A stretch of 64,000 nucleotides of DNA from Psychrobacillus soli (GCF_006861775.1 NZ_VDGG01000007.1:1-64000); one strand, 5' to 3'; numbered from the stretch's first letter, positions 48,601 through 57,018 are shown. Notes: a model not told the origin generated them from the sequence alone. Made by a program: numbers and translations.

Positions 48601-49119
48601 TTTTTGCTCCATCAAATCGAGCATTAGCATAAGGTCAGCTGATTTATCGAGAAGTGTTTTAGGTGCTTGGACTGCTTCTAATTGATGTAATGCATTTGCC
48701 ATTGTTGCATGGTCTAAACAGTAGCGACTAAATTCTTTCATGAGTCCTTCTATTTGATCGGTAAAGCCTCGTTTTGTTGCTGTTCTATTAAATAATGTAA
48801 ACGATTCTTTATGGTCTTCTAGTAAACTTCGGATAAGCATGCGATACCCGAACCCACTTATTTCTTCTTTTGCTATGCCACCCGTTTCTTGTAGTACACG
48901 CCAAGCTAACCGTTTAAATGTCGTCACTTGTGCACGTATTAACCCTTTTAAACCTGCTCCAGCCGCGAGATCGTATTCACTGGAGAAGGACATTTGGTCG
49001 GGCACAATATAAAATAACGGATCCCCAATCGGGCTTTTTTCTAACTTATGTACAATTTCTTGTTGCATCAATGTGGTCTTCCCTGTTCCCGATCGTCCAC
49101 TGATGATTCGTAATGACAT
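45625..49119 (-). CDS. addB: ATP-dependent nuclease subunit AddB
   Basis: This is the second subunit of AddAB, 1164 residues from ATG 49119, which follows AAAGGAG by ten bases. The frame is open for 22 more codons, but these precede the ribosome site. The Walker A-like motif GRSGTGKT is at residues 8-15. The C-terminal nuclease has DYKSSRKG. An iron-sulfur cluster is predicted from the cysteine in YYSCPFAHYA and the triplet CTYCAYRSVC near the end, the pattern known for AddB. Confidence 0.95.
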   Translation of the reverse strand: MSLRIISGRSGTGKTTLMQQEIVHKLEKSPIGDPLFYIVPDQMSFSSEYDLAAGAGLKGLIRAQVTTFKRLAWRVLQETGGIAKEEISGFGYRMLIRSLLEDHKESFTLFNRTATKRGFTDQIEGLMKEFSRYCLDHATMANALHQLEAVQAPKTLLDKSADLMLMLDLMEQKLGTSYIDGEGYLTLLALKIKDSSLLEKTELYIDGFTTFTSRELEIIQALMKQVKRITIALPMETLIDAQDEQSLFYQPANTCARLLEMAQAEQVEIEEIVHQLEQKRFVSKELAHIEANFDQLPPAEMKIEGKLRITEAANKRAEIHAIARQIREMMQQKEVRYNEMAILHRDAGSYEGLIETIFPQYDIPVFISQKKSMLHHPLIELSRTVLEVIRTGWKYEPMFRAIKTDLFFPLNASKSKWRERTDRLENFVLSFGIYGDRWFDTRRWVYKKYRGLEFYSKVQTDEELSMQADLHAARDIVVGPLKNFEDTLAQSKTGLEIATAIFTLMESLQVYEKLQVLKQAEEESGQLLLATEHEQAWNEWVNVLDQFVLMFGEKEMTVEEAAKILDEGYDQLAFSRIPPTIDQVTVANVDIARLTNIKAMFVIGMNDGVFPKRMDHEGLLSDTEREWFSQVGFELAPTSKMRLLDENYLVYKAFVTASDYLAVSYSIADSEGKALLPSMYIKKLQQMVTDVEIELAVMDPTDHTDVAFDLQSISHPRTTLPYVVTQLRKALETGQLPAVWQSVYHYYLDDPYWSTILKRVVKPLIHGNETERLPQEITSALYGETMISSVSRVERYYSCPFAHYAAYGLKLEERAEYRLEAPAIGDLFHAALKWIADETSRLGLTWADLSREQCSKLSKQAVDQIVPVFVHQLLLSTNRYRYIQRKLEQIVASTLYALSKHSKVSTFVPIAIEAGFGPGEDLPALEIPLKRGRKMQLRGRIDRVDASNVNGNLFVRIVDYKSSRKGIDLNEVYYGLSLQMLTYLDVAIENADIWLHEKAEPAGVLYVHMHNPFIKTQKEMNDAELQEEIYKSYKMNGLLLDDPDIIMEMDEQIEGFSKIIPVRMNKDGNLSKSSSKVVEPEQMKLLQSFVRKRHEQAGNGMNAGDTRVYPYRLKDKMPCTYCAYRSVCQFDPQDPAQPVRNLKIEQPDMVTDKIRKEMGTDEHT

Positions 49120-49140
49120 ATGAACTAAACTCCTTTCAAG

Positions 49141-49206
49141 AAAAAATCCGAATAACCCCTTTACTCTATTGTACAAAACATCCAATAGGGAAGGAAATTA
49201 TTCGGA
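49141..49206 (-). terminator. terminator of the signal peptidase gene, overlapping its stop
   Basis: TCCGAATAA (49147-49155) pairs with TTATTCGGA (49198-49206), with an inner CTATTG/CAATAG stem and a T run on the minus strand. The stop codon is part of the right arm. AddB lies just downstream and has its own ribosome site, so the hairpin separates the two units. Confidence 0.65.
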
Positions 49207-49749
49207 ACGAAAATTCACCTTAAAATCAGAAATTGGCCAGTAAATTAGTTTTACTTCACCAATGACTTCTTTTTTATCAACAAAATGAAAATAGCGACTA
49301 TCTAAACTGGAAATTCGATTATCTCCTAAAACAAATAACTTGCCCGGTGGGACGGTTTTACTACCAGTTAGCTCTAGCAACTCAAAATCCTCCGTGAAAT
49401 TTGTTTCGGTATTCATATAAGGTTCATATGACCTCAAAAATGGCTCTTCCACTTTTTGATTGTTTATGAATAATTCATCATTTTCATAAGTAATGATATC
49501 GCCAGGCAATCCAATGACACGTTTCACATAATCCTCTTTTTCATCACTATGAAAAATAACAATATCCATTCGCTTAATCGTTGTTATTTTACTAATGATA
49601 ACATGATTATGATCATGAAGTGTTGGCATCATTGACTCTCCAACAACTTCATAATTTGTTGCTAAAAACGATCGAACGAACAAAACGACTACAAATCCAA
49701 TGGCTAAAGCTATAAGCCATTCTATTATTTCTTTTTTCGTTTTACTCAA
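49198..49749 (-). CDS. type I signal peptidase (SipV/SipS-like)
   Basis: This 183-residue membrane-anchored peptidase removes signal peptides from secreted proteins. A single N-terminal helix (about 10-30) precedes the catalytic Ser39 in GESMMPTL and Lys76 in DYVKRVIGLPGD; GDNRISSLDSR is the third conserved box. The TTG start has AAAGGAG six bases upstream. The gene before it encodes a TVP38 protein, matching the yhjE-sipV pair of B. subtilis, so SipV is the nearest named relative. Confidence 0.92.
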   Translation of the reverse strand: MSKTKKEIIEWLIALAIGFVVVLFVRSFLATNYEVVGESMMPTLHDHNHVIISKITTIKRMDIVIFHSDEKEDYVKRVIGLPGDIITYENDELFINNQKVEEPFLRSYEPYMNTETNFTEDFELLELTGSKTVPPGKLFVLGDNRISSLDSRYFHFVDKKEVIGEVKLIYWPISDFKVNFRSE

Positions 49750-49751
49750 AT

Positions 49752-50387
49752 TTATCTCCTTTCTTTCATTATCTTTCTGTCATTCGGAAAGTTATGTAAA
49801 TCTGCCTCAACCTTTTTTTCAATTCGCTTCTCTACTCTTTTTCCGACAAACCATAGAATGATAATAATGAGGACCACAATCGTTGTTCGAATCGGCTGGG
49901 TAATAAGTGCTTTAATATCCGAACCGATAAAACTAACGATGAAAATCATGATTAGCTTACCCAAAGTAACCGTCCACAAATACGTCTTCTTCTTCATATT
50001 GGAAAGACCAGCAACAATATTCACAAGTGCAGAGGGAGTAAATGGAAAACATATAAGTAAAAAAAGTGGACCAAATCCATTCCTCTCTACCCATAATATT
50101 AATTTTTGAATCTTTTCATGTCTTGTTACAAAGCCAAGTACACGTGCTCGTCCATATTTTCGAATAACTAAAAAGACTGTATATGCACCTAGAACGGAAC
50201 CCGCCCAAGAAAGTAAAAATCCAAAGAGTAACCCATAGGCCGTTACATTGGCTACGATAAACACAATTAACGGTAAAAACGGCAAAAAAGCTTCTAAAAA
50301 GGGTAAAAGGATACCGATTATCGGTCCTAGCGCACGATAATCCTGCGTTAAATTTGTAAACGTATCCATTGAAAACCAATCAAACAT
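49752..50387 (-). CDS. TVP38/TMEM64 (DedA-like) membrane protein, YhjE-like
   Basis: This 211-residue membrane protein is read from ATG 50387, which has GGAGGAG six bases upstream; the open frame extends 18 codons further but without support. About five hydrophobic segments and the core GSVLGAYTVFLVIRKYGRAR and FPFTPSALVNIVAGLSNMKKKTY identify the TVP38/VTT domain. Such proteins are linked to lipid scrambling or flippase activity; the role here is unknown. It ends two bases before the signal peptidase start. Confidence 0.85.
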   Translation of the reverse strand: MFDWFSMDTFTNLTQDYRALGPIIGILLPFLEAFLPFLPLIVFIVANVTAYGLLFGFLLSWAGSVLGAYTVFLVIRKYGRARVLGFVTRHEKIQKLILWVERNGFGPLFLLICFPFTPSALVNIVAGLSNMKKKTYLWTVTLGKLIMIFIVSFIGSDIKALITQPIRTTIVVLIIIILWFVGKRVEKRIEKKVEADLHNFPNDRKIMKERR

Positions 50388-50436
50388 GTTACTCTCCTCC
50401 AACATATGTATGTTTATACTATTCCCATATTTCTTA

Positions 50437-50465
50437 TTCATAAAACTATTCAGTTATAGTATAAT
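50437..50465 (+). promoter_or_regulatory. candidate promoter of azlCD
   Basis: TTCATA (50437-50442), 17 nt and TATAAT (50460-50465). The ribosome site AGGTGGTG lies 20 bases downstream. Confidence 0.5.
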
Positions 50466-50496
50466 TTGTCTATTATGATTTTTTAGGTGGTGACTA

Positions 50497-51222
50497 TTGT
50501 TGAATAATAATTCATTTGTTTTAGGTTTAAAAGCAGGGTTAAGTATTGCAATCGGATATTTCCCAGTCGCATTAACATTCGGCTTACTTGCCAAAACATC
50601 AGGTCTGTCCATTTGGGAAGCTACTGCGATGAGTATTTTCGTTTATGCGGGAGCATCACAATACATGTCTTTAACGCTAATTTCAAAAGGGGTTGACCCT
50701 ATTTTAATCGTTTTAAATACATTTGTCCTTAATATACGTCACTTCTTAATGACGGCTGCACTCAATGAAAAGATGCAGAGCGAAAAAAGATGGATTAAAG
50801 GAATTTACGCTTTCGGCATTACAGATGAATCTTTTTCTGTACTCGCGACGAGAAAAGAGGCAAAGATTGGAACAGCCTTTGCATTTGGTGTCGCCTTTAT
50901 TGCTTATAGCAGTTGGGTTGTATTCACTGCTGTTGGACATGTGATTGGCGCAAATCTACCGCAATTTTTACAAGCTGCGATGTCCATTGCATTATACGCG
51001 ATGTTTGTAGGTTTGCTCGTACCGTCCATGCGCGGAAATCGAAAAGTAGTCATGCTTGCACTGATTGCCGCTGCTATTAATGGATTTTTCTTTTGGACCG
51101 GGGTTTTATCAACAGGATGGTCCATTTTAGTTGCAACATTAGCATCCTCTATTTTTGTAGAAATTATTTATGCTAAGCATGAAAAGCGTAAGCGTATTGC
51201 TGGGCAGCTGAAAGGAGCTTAA
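50497..51222 (+). CDS. azlC: branched-chain amino acid exporter large subunit AzlC
   Basis: This 240-241 residue integral membrane protein, with AzlD, exports branched-chain amino acids and analogues such as 4-azaleucine. The start is one of two adjacent TTG codons (50497 or 50500); the second has better spacing from AGGTGGTG. Family segments include GYFPVALTFGLLAKTSGLS, SIFVYAGASQYMSLTLI and LNIRHFLMTAAL. It is followed after four bases by azlD. Confidence 0.92.
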   Translation: MLNNNSFVLGLKAGLSIAIGYFPVALTFGLLAKTSGLSIWEATAMSIFVYAGASQYMSLTLISKGVDPILIVLNTFVLNIRHFLMTAALNEKMQSEKRWIKGIYAFGITDESFSVLATRKEAKIGTAFAFGVAFIAYSSWVVFTAVGHVIGANLPQFLQAAMSIALYAMFVGLLVPSMRGNRKVVMLALIAAAINGFFFWTGVLSTGWSILVATLASSIFVEIIYAKHEKRKRIAGQLKGA

Positions 51223-51226
51223 ATAA

Positions 51227-51535
51227 ATGGGAGCATGGTATTGGTGGACATTACTGGGCATGGCACTAGTTACATATATTCCTCGGGCGATCCCGCTTAC
51301 TTTTTTAGAAGGAAAAGAATTACCACCAGTTGTTTCTGGTGTGTTACGCAATATCCCATTCGCAGTTTTAGGAGCATTAATATTCCCTGCTATTTTATAT
51401 GTCCAAGAAGGGAATCTTTTGTTCGGATTCATCGGAACGGTCGTCGCCTTTACTTTAGCTATTCTTTTTTCTAATGTGATGGTTGTTGTTTTAGGGACAA
51501 TTGGGGTATTAGCCGTATATAGTTTGATATTTTGA
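51227..51535 (+). CDS. azlD: branched-chain amino acid exporter small subunit AzlD
   Basis: This 102-residue membrane protein has three to four hydrophobic segments. YIPRAIPLTFLEGKELPPVVSGVLRNIPFAVLGALIFP is the AzlD family core. AAAGGAG within the azlC tail serves as its ribosome site. The stop is followed at once by the TTGCGATT tandem array, with no clear terminator of its own. Confidence 0.92.
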   Translation: MGAWYWWTLLGMALVTYIPRAIPLTFLEGKELPPVVSGVLRNIPFAVLGALIFPAILYVQEGNLLFGFIGTVVAFTLAILFSNVMVVVLGTIGVLAVYSLIF

Positions 51536-51550
51536 TTGTTGATTACATCA

Positions 51551-51910
51551 TTTTGTGATTTGGAGGGTGGATCTTGCGATTTGCAAGGTCTATTTTGCGA
51601 TTCTAGGTCTATATCTTGCGATTCACCTGGATCTTGTGATTTCGAGGGTGCATCTTGCGATTTGCCGAGTCTATCTTGCGATTCGGAGGGCTTATTTTGC
51701 GATTCTGGGACTCTATCTTGCGATTCACCTGGATCTTGTGATTTCGAGGGTGCATCTTGCGATTTGCCGGGTCTATCTTGCGATTCGGAGGGCTTATTTT
51801 GCGATTCTGGGACTCTATCTTGCGATTCACCTGGATCTTGCGATTCGGAGGGCTTATTTTGCGATTTGCCAAGTCTATCTTGCGATTCTGCCTCCTTATC
51901 TTGCGATTTG
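51551..51910. repeat. tandem array of 18/21-nt TCTTGCGATT units
   Basis: About 18 units, each starting T(C/T)TTG(C/T)GATT, are 21 nt long except for regular 18-nt units (TCTTGCGATTCACCTGGA). Five units form a 102-nt higher-order repeat seen twice from about 51649. All lengths are multiples of three, so both strands stay open (plus: CDSEGLF type; minus: SQNRPSES type), but no ribosome site or family supports a protein. The array lies in the convergent gap between azlD and csbA. Confidence 0.85.
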
Positions 51911-51942
51911 ATTAGCTGCACTCACTATTTCCACACATACAG

Positions 51943-51972
51943 AAAAAATCCGCCTCAAGAGACGGATTTTTT
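51943..51972 (-). terminator. terminator of csbA, overlapping its stop
   Basis: AAAAAATCCG and CGGATTTTTT pair around a 10-nt loop. The csbA stop at 51955 lies in the loop. Confidence 0.85.
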
Positions 51973-52206
51973 CTTTGGTTTCTTACTTTTAGTAGAATAC
52001 CAGAATCCTACAGTTAGTGATGCTGCATCTAATAGATAAATCCACCATCTGTGCGTATATCCAGCTTGTACGGAAGCTGCGAATAATGCGACTGTCAATA
52101 CTAGCGCCACATAATGATTAAACGTGATGCGTGTAAAAAGAATAACAAGTAGTGCAGGTGCAAAAATGGCTAGTATTATTTGTGTTGATAAAGATAATGT
52201 TTCCAT
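51955..52206 (-). CDS. csbA: small membrane protein CsbA
   Basis: This 83-residue membrane protein of the CsbA family is a sigma-B-dependent general stress protein in B. subtilis. Three hydrophobic segments are visible, and LVILFTRITFNHYVALVLTVALF closely resembles B. subtilis CsbA. The tail is lysine-rich. AGGAG precedes the ATG. In B. subtilis it lies with uvrBA; here the next gene on the left is separated by the tandem array. I saw no convincing sigma-B promoter. Confidence 0.88.
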   Translation of the reverse strand: METLSLSTQIILAIFAPALLVILFTRITFNHYVALVLTVALFAASVQAGYTHRWWIYLLDAASLTVGFWYSTKSKKPKKKSVS

Positions 52207-52214
52207 AAATTCTC

Positions 52215-53384
52215 CTACCTTACTAGGATCAGCCCTAGTCGATAATGATCATGTCTAAACAAAATATGTTGACGTAAACGAAGCTCACCGCTGAAATCCA
52301 ATATTTCTAAGCGACAATGCGCTGCATTTATTTGTACTGCTTCATATAATTCTTGCTCGTTCGTCACTTTTTGTCCATTCACTTTCACAATACGTTCTCC
52401 GATGAGAAGCCCCATTTTTTCTGCTGGGGAATCAGAAAGTACTGCTGCTATCATAACACCATTTGACTGTGGAGACACCGCAAACGATCCAGACGTCTCT
52501 TTCTTATATTCAATATAAGTAATGAGTAGTCTAGCTAATACAGCGAGTGCGATAGCAATTGCACTAATGAGGGGCATTACATAGCCAACCGCCCCAATGA
52601 TTGTCACGATAATTCCAAGCTGCCAAACCTTTTTCCCATATCTAGGAAAAAAGTGAGCCGGTAGAGTATGTCTACTTTTCTGTTGGAATCCTATTACGAA
52701 TGGAAATAACACAAGGGAAAAAGTAGATTCTCCTAACGTAAATTGAGGCCAATATGGAATATACGAACTAATCACATCACCTGGAATAACGAGTAAAACC
52801 GGTAATAACCATAATCGTTTCGTTATATATTCCATCGCTTCAATGCCACGAGCGGTATCTGCTAACCGCGGAGAAGCATGGCTTGCACCGTGCTTTTGAA
52901 TGAGCGCCCCTTCTGCAATTAGTAACAATCCTGCTAAAATCGCGATTGGGACAATTGCTTCATCCATTATATTAAGTCCAGTTAATTTCCATGAAAATAT
53001 ATTGAACGACCAGTTATATACATCAATTATATACAACGTAGCTACACTTAAAGCAATTGCGAAAATGGCAGAACCAACTTGATACATAAACAACAAAACA
53101 ATCAAAACCATCCACGCACTAAATATGTATAACCATGGAGTTGGCATTACAAGTCCAATTCCGACACTAATGACTGATAAAATGATTGCCCATATGTATC
53201 CATCAATCACAAGTCGCTTTGCTTCTGTCCATCCCCATAAAATTCGTGTTCGCAACTGTCTTCTTTCTCGTTTTACACGATAGTAACCGATTAAAATAGA
53301 GAAAAGGACCGTAATATATATTGCTGGATGAAGGAAAAACCGTCCGATTCCTTTAACCACTTCGATTAATAATTCCTCTACCAT
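52215..53384 (-). CDS. minJ: cell-division topology protein MinJ
   Basis: This 389-residue membrane protein bridges DivIVA and MinD at poles and septa. Seven or eight membrane helices fill the first 290 residues, and a C-terminal PDZ domain (about 300-380, AAVLSDSPAEKMGLLIGERIVKVNGQKV) follows. ATG 53384 is chosen because GAGGAGG lies six bases upstream; an ATG two codons earlier overlaps that site. It lies between ctpB and csbA, the conserved Bacillus order. Confidence 0.9.
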   Translation of the reverse strand: MVEELLIEVVKGIGRFFLHPAIYITVLFSILIGYYRVKRERRQLRTRILWGWTEAKRLVIDGYIWAIILSVISVGIGLVMPTPWLYIFSAWMVLIVLLFMYQVGSAIFAIALSVATLYIIDVYNWSFNIFSWKLTGLNIMDEAIVPIAILAGLLLIAEGALIQKHGASHASPRLADTARGIEAMEYITKRLWLLPVLLVIPGDVISSYIPYWPQFTLGESTFSLVLFPFVIGFQQKSRHTLPAHFFPRYGKKVWQLGIIVTIIGAVGYVMPLISAIAIALAVLARLLITYIEYKKETSGSFAVSPQSNGVMIAAVLSDSPAEKMGLLIGERIVKVNGQKVTNEQELYEAVQINAAHCRLEILDFSGELRLRQHILFRHDHYRLGLILVR

Positions 53385-53466
53385 ACGCATCCTCCTCGCT
53401 TGCACATATCCTTCCTATTATTGTAACAAACGAGGAGCCTTTTGCGTATAGGATTTTCGTATAGTC

Positions 53467-54891
53467 TTATTTTTTTATATCATGTATTAAATAGCCGATA
53501 CCCACTTGTAATTGCTTATCATTTTCTTTTTTAGCTTTATATTCCGAAACTGTTTCCGTTAAAGATTGAAATAAAGCGCCGTTTATTTCGCTCCCCTCAC
53601 CTAAACTTCTTTCTTGTCGATAATTTTCGATCGCATCTTCTGTGCCTTCGTCAAAATAGCCATCTTCTCTGCCGATATTATAGCCGAGCGCACTTAACAC
53701 TTGTTGGACATATTTAATCTCTTCCCCGTAATCGCCCATTCGGAATTCTCCGCTTAAGTATTTTTGGTCCATTGCAAATAATTCTTCTTGTTCTACTTTT
53801 AAATCTGCTTCAATCCCTTTATGATGAATCCATTCTTGTTTTGGTGTTAGCCATTTATGGGTGGATATTTTCAGCTTGCCACCATTTGATAATGGATGTG
53901 TCTCTTGTACCGTCCCTTTACCGAAACTAGTTTCTCCTACGATTAGCGCTCGATTATTATCTTTAAGTGCTCCTGCTAATACTTCACTCGCCGATGCACT
54001 TCCACCATTTTGCAATAGAACAGTAGGTACTTTATTTAAATAAGGGGCCTCATTACTTTCTGTGTTTAACATTTCTAAGACACCTTTGGCATTTTGCATA
54101 TATGCAAAAGTCGTTCCATTTTTCATTAACGTACCAATGACAGAAGAAACACTAAATAAGTAGCCACCAGGATTTCCCCTGACGTCAATGACTAGTCCGT
54201 CAATACCACGCTCTACTAAGGATTTTGTTTGCTTTCCCCACTCTTCCCCGGTTTTTTCGCCAAATAATGAAATAGTAACAATCCCGATGGAATGATCATC
54301 CACTTCATATATTTCACTTGAAACCGTGTGCATTGCAATTATATCCCTTTTCATATGTAACTCTACATGGCGATTTTCACTTGCGCGATAAATCGTCATT
54401 TTCAACGTCGTTCCCTTGTCTCCACTTAATAATTGAACAAGCTCAGCCATCGTTTTTCCGTCTACTCTTTCCTCATTCACCCTAACAATTTCATCTTGTG
54501 ACTTCAATCCTGCCTTATAAGCTGGGGAATCTTTTATCGGTGCAACGACGATAAATTTCCCTGCTGATTGCATAATTTCTACACCAATCCCAACACGTTC
54601 TTCTGCTAGTGATGCTTCTTGGTTCTCCGCTTCTTCCTTTGTCAAATACGTACTATGCGGATCTTCTAACGCTTCGGTCATTCCCCGAATAGCACCCTCG
54701 ACTAAAAGCTTCTCATTTTTTGAAAACACCGCCTCTTTTTTGATTAATTGAAATGCTTCGTCAATCACTTGACTATTACTAACCCCTGTTGAAACGGAGC
54801 TAGAAGATTTTCCAAACCAAAAATACACGAATCCGAGTAAAATAATAAATAACAACACATATAAAAAAATCCGACTTTTGCGCAAGTTCAA
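53467..54891 (-). CDS. ctpB: carboxy-terminal processing protease CtpB (S41)
   Basis: This 474-residue membrane-anchored serine protease is known in B. subtilis for cleaving SpoIVFA in the sigma-K checkpoint. It has one N-terminal helix (9-26), a PDZ domain (about 95-180) and the S41 core. The catalytic Ser300 (GGSASASE), Lys325 and Gln329 (GKGTVQ) have the same spacing as the B. subtilis triad. A peptidoglycan-binding-like domain (about 390-455) closes the protein. The nearby minJ and M23 genes suggest an envelope cluster. Confidence 0.92.
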   Translation of the reverse strand: MNLRKSRIFLYVLLFIILLGFVYFWFGKSSSSVSTGVSNSQVIDEAFQLIKKEAVFSKNEKLLVEGAIRGMTEALEDPHSTYLTKEEAENQEASLAEERVGIGVEIMQSAGKFIVVAPIKDSPAYKAGLKSQDEIVRVNEERVDGKTMAELVQLLSGDKGTTLKMTIYRASENRHVELHMKRDIIAMHTVSSEIYEVDDHSIGIVTISLFGEKTGEEWGKQTKSLVERGIDGLVIDVRGNPGGYLFSVSSVIGTLMKNGTTFAYMQNAKGVLEMLNTESNEAPYLNKVPTVLLQNGGSASASEVLAGALKDNNRALIVGETSFGKGTVQETHPLSNGGKLKISTHKWLTPKQEWIHHKGIEADLKVEQEELFAMDQKYLSGEFRMGDYGEEIKYVQQVLSALGYNIGREDGYFDEGTEDAIENYRQERSLGEGSEINGALFQSLTETVSEYKAKKENDKQLQVGIGYLIHDIKK

Positions 54892-54956
54892 CCTCCTACT
54901 TTTCCACTAATATATGTGTGAAAAGCGAAGTTTAATACTTGCCCAAAAATCGGTAC

Positions 54957-55535
54957 TTATTTTAAATTGCTTACATAGTCTGTAAGCATCTGTTCATCCA
55001 TAGGTCCAACTATTTTATTTTGAATCGTCCCGGTAGTATCAATCATGTAAGTTGTTGGAATCGTAATTGCTTGATACGTTTTTCCAACATCTCCTTCTTC
55101 ATCTAAAGGAATAGGAAAACTAAGTCCATAATCTTCTTTAAAGAGTTCTACTTTCTCGATGCCAACATCTGAGCTCGTTAAGTTAACAGCTAAAATTTCC
55201 ACATTTTCTTGTTCTGCCATATCTTCATAATAGTTTTGCATATGAGGCATTTCGGCTTTACAAGGAGGACACCAAGTTGCCCAAAAGTTTAGCACCACTT
55301 TTTTTCCTTGATAGTCGGAAAGTGTCACTTCTTCTCCATCAAGCGTTGTAAGCGTAAAGTTTGGAGCACGATCCCCGTGACCAATTCCTTCGTTTGCAGG
55401 GTTTGCTGCCATATCGGTTCCCATTTGTTCTCCTGCAAATGCTTCTGTTTCGTCTATATTGTTTCTTACAAAGGAAATTGTAGCAATTGCGACTAAGCAA
55501 CCTACAATTAATAAGCCTATTATTTTTTTCATCAC
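54957..55535 (-). CDS. membrane-anchored thiol-disulfide oxidoreductase (ResA/TlpA-like)
   Basis: This 192-residue extracytoplasmic thioredoxin-like protein has an N-terminal helix (about 4-22) and an acidic stalk. A TlpA/ResA domain follows with the redox motif WATWCPPCKAEMPH and a cis-proline TIPTTYMID. Such proteins reduce apocytochrome c cysteines or spore proteins (ResA, StoA). A c-type cytochrome, cccB, lies 4 kb away in this window, so ResA-like function is plausible but unproven. Confidence 0.88.
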   Translation of the reverse strand: MMKKIIGLLIVGCLVAIATISFVRNNIDETEAFAGEQMGTDMAANPANEGIGHGDRAPNFTLTTLDGEEVTLSDYQGKKVVLNFWATWCPPCKAEMPHMQNYYEDMAEQENVEILAVNLTSSDVGIEKVELFKEDYGLSFPIPLDEEGDVGKTYQAITIPTTYMIDTTGTIQNKIVGPMDEQMLTDYVSNLK

Positions 55536-55624
55536 AGCGTGCCTCCATCAACACATTTTTCAATACGTCATCGCTCTTATTATAAACTGAATGCACAGTT
55601 GTATACTAATTTATTGATTGCGAC

Positions 55625-55663
55625 AAAAGAAAGACGCCCTCCAAAGATTGGATAGGCGTCTTA
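55625..55663 (-). terminator. terminator after the M23 gene
   Basis: AAGACGCC and GGCGTCTT pair, with an inner CTCCAA..TTGGA dyad and a T-rich tail on the minus strand. Confidence 0.8.
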
Positions 55664-55671
55664 GTATGAAA

Positions 55672-56979
55672 TTATAAAGAAATATATCGTAATGGATTTA
55701 CCGAGTTATTCGACATACCACTCCATGTTCCAATATGAATCTCAAAGTGTAAATGTGGTCCAGTAGAATTCCCTGTATTCCCAACAGCACCAATTGTATC
55801 GCCTTTTGATACTGCTTGTCCTACACTTACTTTAATACTACTTAAATGTGCATATAAAGAAGTGAACGTTTGGCCATCGATTGAATGGGTTACCATAATC
55901 ACATTTCCATATGTACTAAGTGGAGAAGCATAAGAAACGACACCATCAGCCGCTGAAACTACTGGAGTTCCAGTCGGAGCTCCAAAGTCGATTCCGTAAT
56001 GCATTTTCCCTTTTCCATAAATAGGGTGCATTCGATATCCATAACCGGAAGTAAGTCTGCCTCCTGTAGGTCTTGTCCAATCTCCAGAAGATACTGCTGG
56101 AATTGCTGTAGAAGATCCACTTGCAGATTGTTGACGTTTTCTTTCTTCCGCTTGTTTACGTTTTTTCTCTTCTGCTAGTTTTCGTGCAATTTCTGCTTGG
56201 CGTTTTTGTTCTGCAACAATTTTACTTGTCACTTCTTCACTTAAATTTAATACTTCATCATACTCTGTTTCCATTACTTCTTTATCAGCTTGTAATTTTT
56301 GTTGCTCTGCTTCTAATTGATCAACTAAATTTCCTTTAGATGCTTTTTGATTGTCTAAAGAAGCTTTTAAATTTAATAGCTCAGTTTTACTTGCTTCTTG
56401 TTGTTGTAATTTTTCCTCTAAGCTTGCCTTTTGTTCTTCTAGTTGCTTTTTATCATCTGCTTGTTCTTTCAAAATCGTACGATCGGCTTCCATTAATGTA
56501 TTTACAGCGGAGAAGCGATCGATAAAATCGATGAAACTATTTGCCCCTAGTAAAACGTCTAAATAACTGACGGAACCTCCGCTAACTTGTACTGCACGGA
56601 TTCGTTCTTTTAATAGCTCATCACGTTCTTCAATTTTGCGTTCTAACTCTGCAATAGAGGCATGTAAATTTTCAATTTCTGTCGTTGTTAACTCTATTTC
56701 TTTTAACACTTTGGAGATTTTATCTTCTGTCGTAATGATTTCCGTGTCTAGCGCTTGAATTTGAGCCATTATCTGTTCGATTTTAGAGACGTTTTCGTTT
56801 ATCTTACCTTCTGTTTCTTTGATGCTTGAGTTTATCGAATTTTTCTTTTGTTCGAGTTCTTTTTGTTGATCTTTTAAATCGTTCAATGAATTAGCAAGGG
56901 CACTTGGTCCTGTGAATAAAAGCGCGCAAGTAGTAGCTAACGCAAAGACGCGTAGCACCCATTTAGACTGTTTTCTCAA
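55672..56979 (-). CDS. secreted coiled-coil M23 peptidoglycan hydrolase
   Basis: This 435-residue exported hydrolase has a signal peptide (1-29), two long coiled coils (about 30-110 and 155-280) and a C-terminal LytM/M23 domain (about 310-435). The zinc motifs MHYGIDFG and GPHLHFEIH are intact. The layout resembles EnvC and PcsB, whose coiled coils are bound by FtsX. The gene lies directly downstream of ftsEX on the same strand, so FtsEX-controlled activation is likely. In B. subtilis the FtsEX partner CwlO has a different catalytic domain. Confidence 0.9.
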   Translation of the reverse strand: MRKQSKWVLRVFALATTCALLFTGPSALANSLNDLKDQQKELEQKKNSINSSIKETEGKINENVSKIEQIMAQIQALDTEIITTEDKISKVLKEIELTTTEIENLHASIAELERKIEERDELLKERIRAVQVSGGSVSYLDVLLGANSFIDFIDRFSAVNTLMEADRTILKEQADDKKQLEEQKASLEEKLQQQEASKTELLNLKASLDNQKASKGNLVDQLEAEQQKLQADKEVMETEYDEVLNLSEEVTSKIVAEQKRQAEIARKLAEEKKRKQAEERKRQQSASGSSTAIPAVSSGDWTRPTGGRLTSGYGYRMHPIYGKGKMHYGIDFGAPTGTPVVSAADGVVSYASPLSTYGNVIMVTHSIDGQTFTSLYAHLSSIKVSVGQAVSKGDTIGAVGNTGNSTGPHLHFEIHIGTWSGMSNNSVNPLRYISL

Positions 56980-57018
56980 AACTTCTTGCTCCTTTCAAAT
57001 TACCTTCATCATTCTTTT

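Noticed and set aside
51139-51921. 260-residue minus-strand ORF rich in Ser-Gln repeats
   Set aside because: It consists of the tandem array read in reverse plus antisense of azlCD. There is no ribosome site, and openness follows from the 18/21-nt period.
51536-52039. 167-residue plus-strand Cys/Asp/Ser repeat protein
   Set aside because: It is the same array in another frame, running into antisense of csbA; no start signal or domain.
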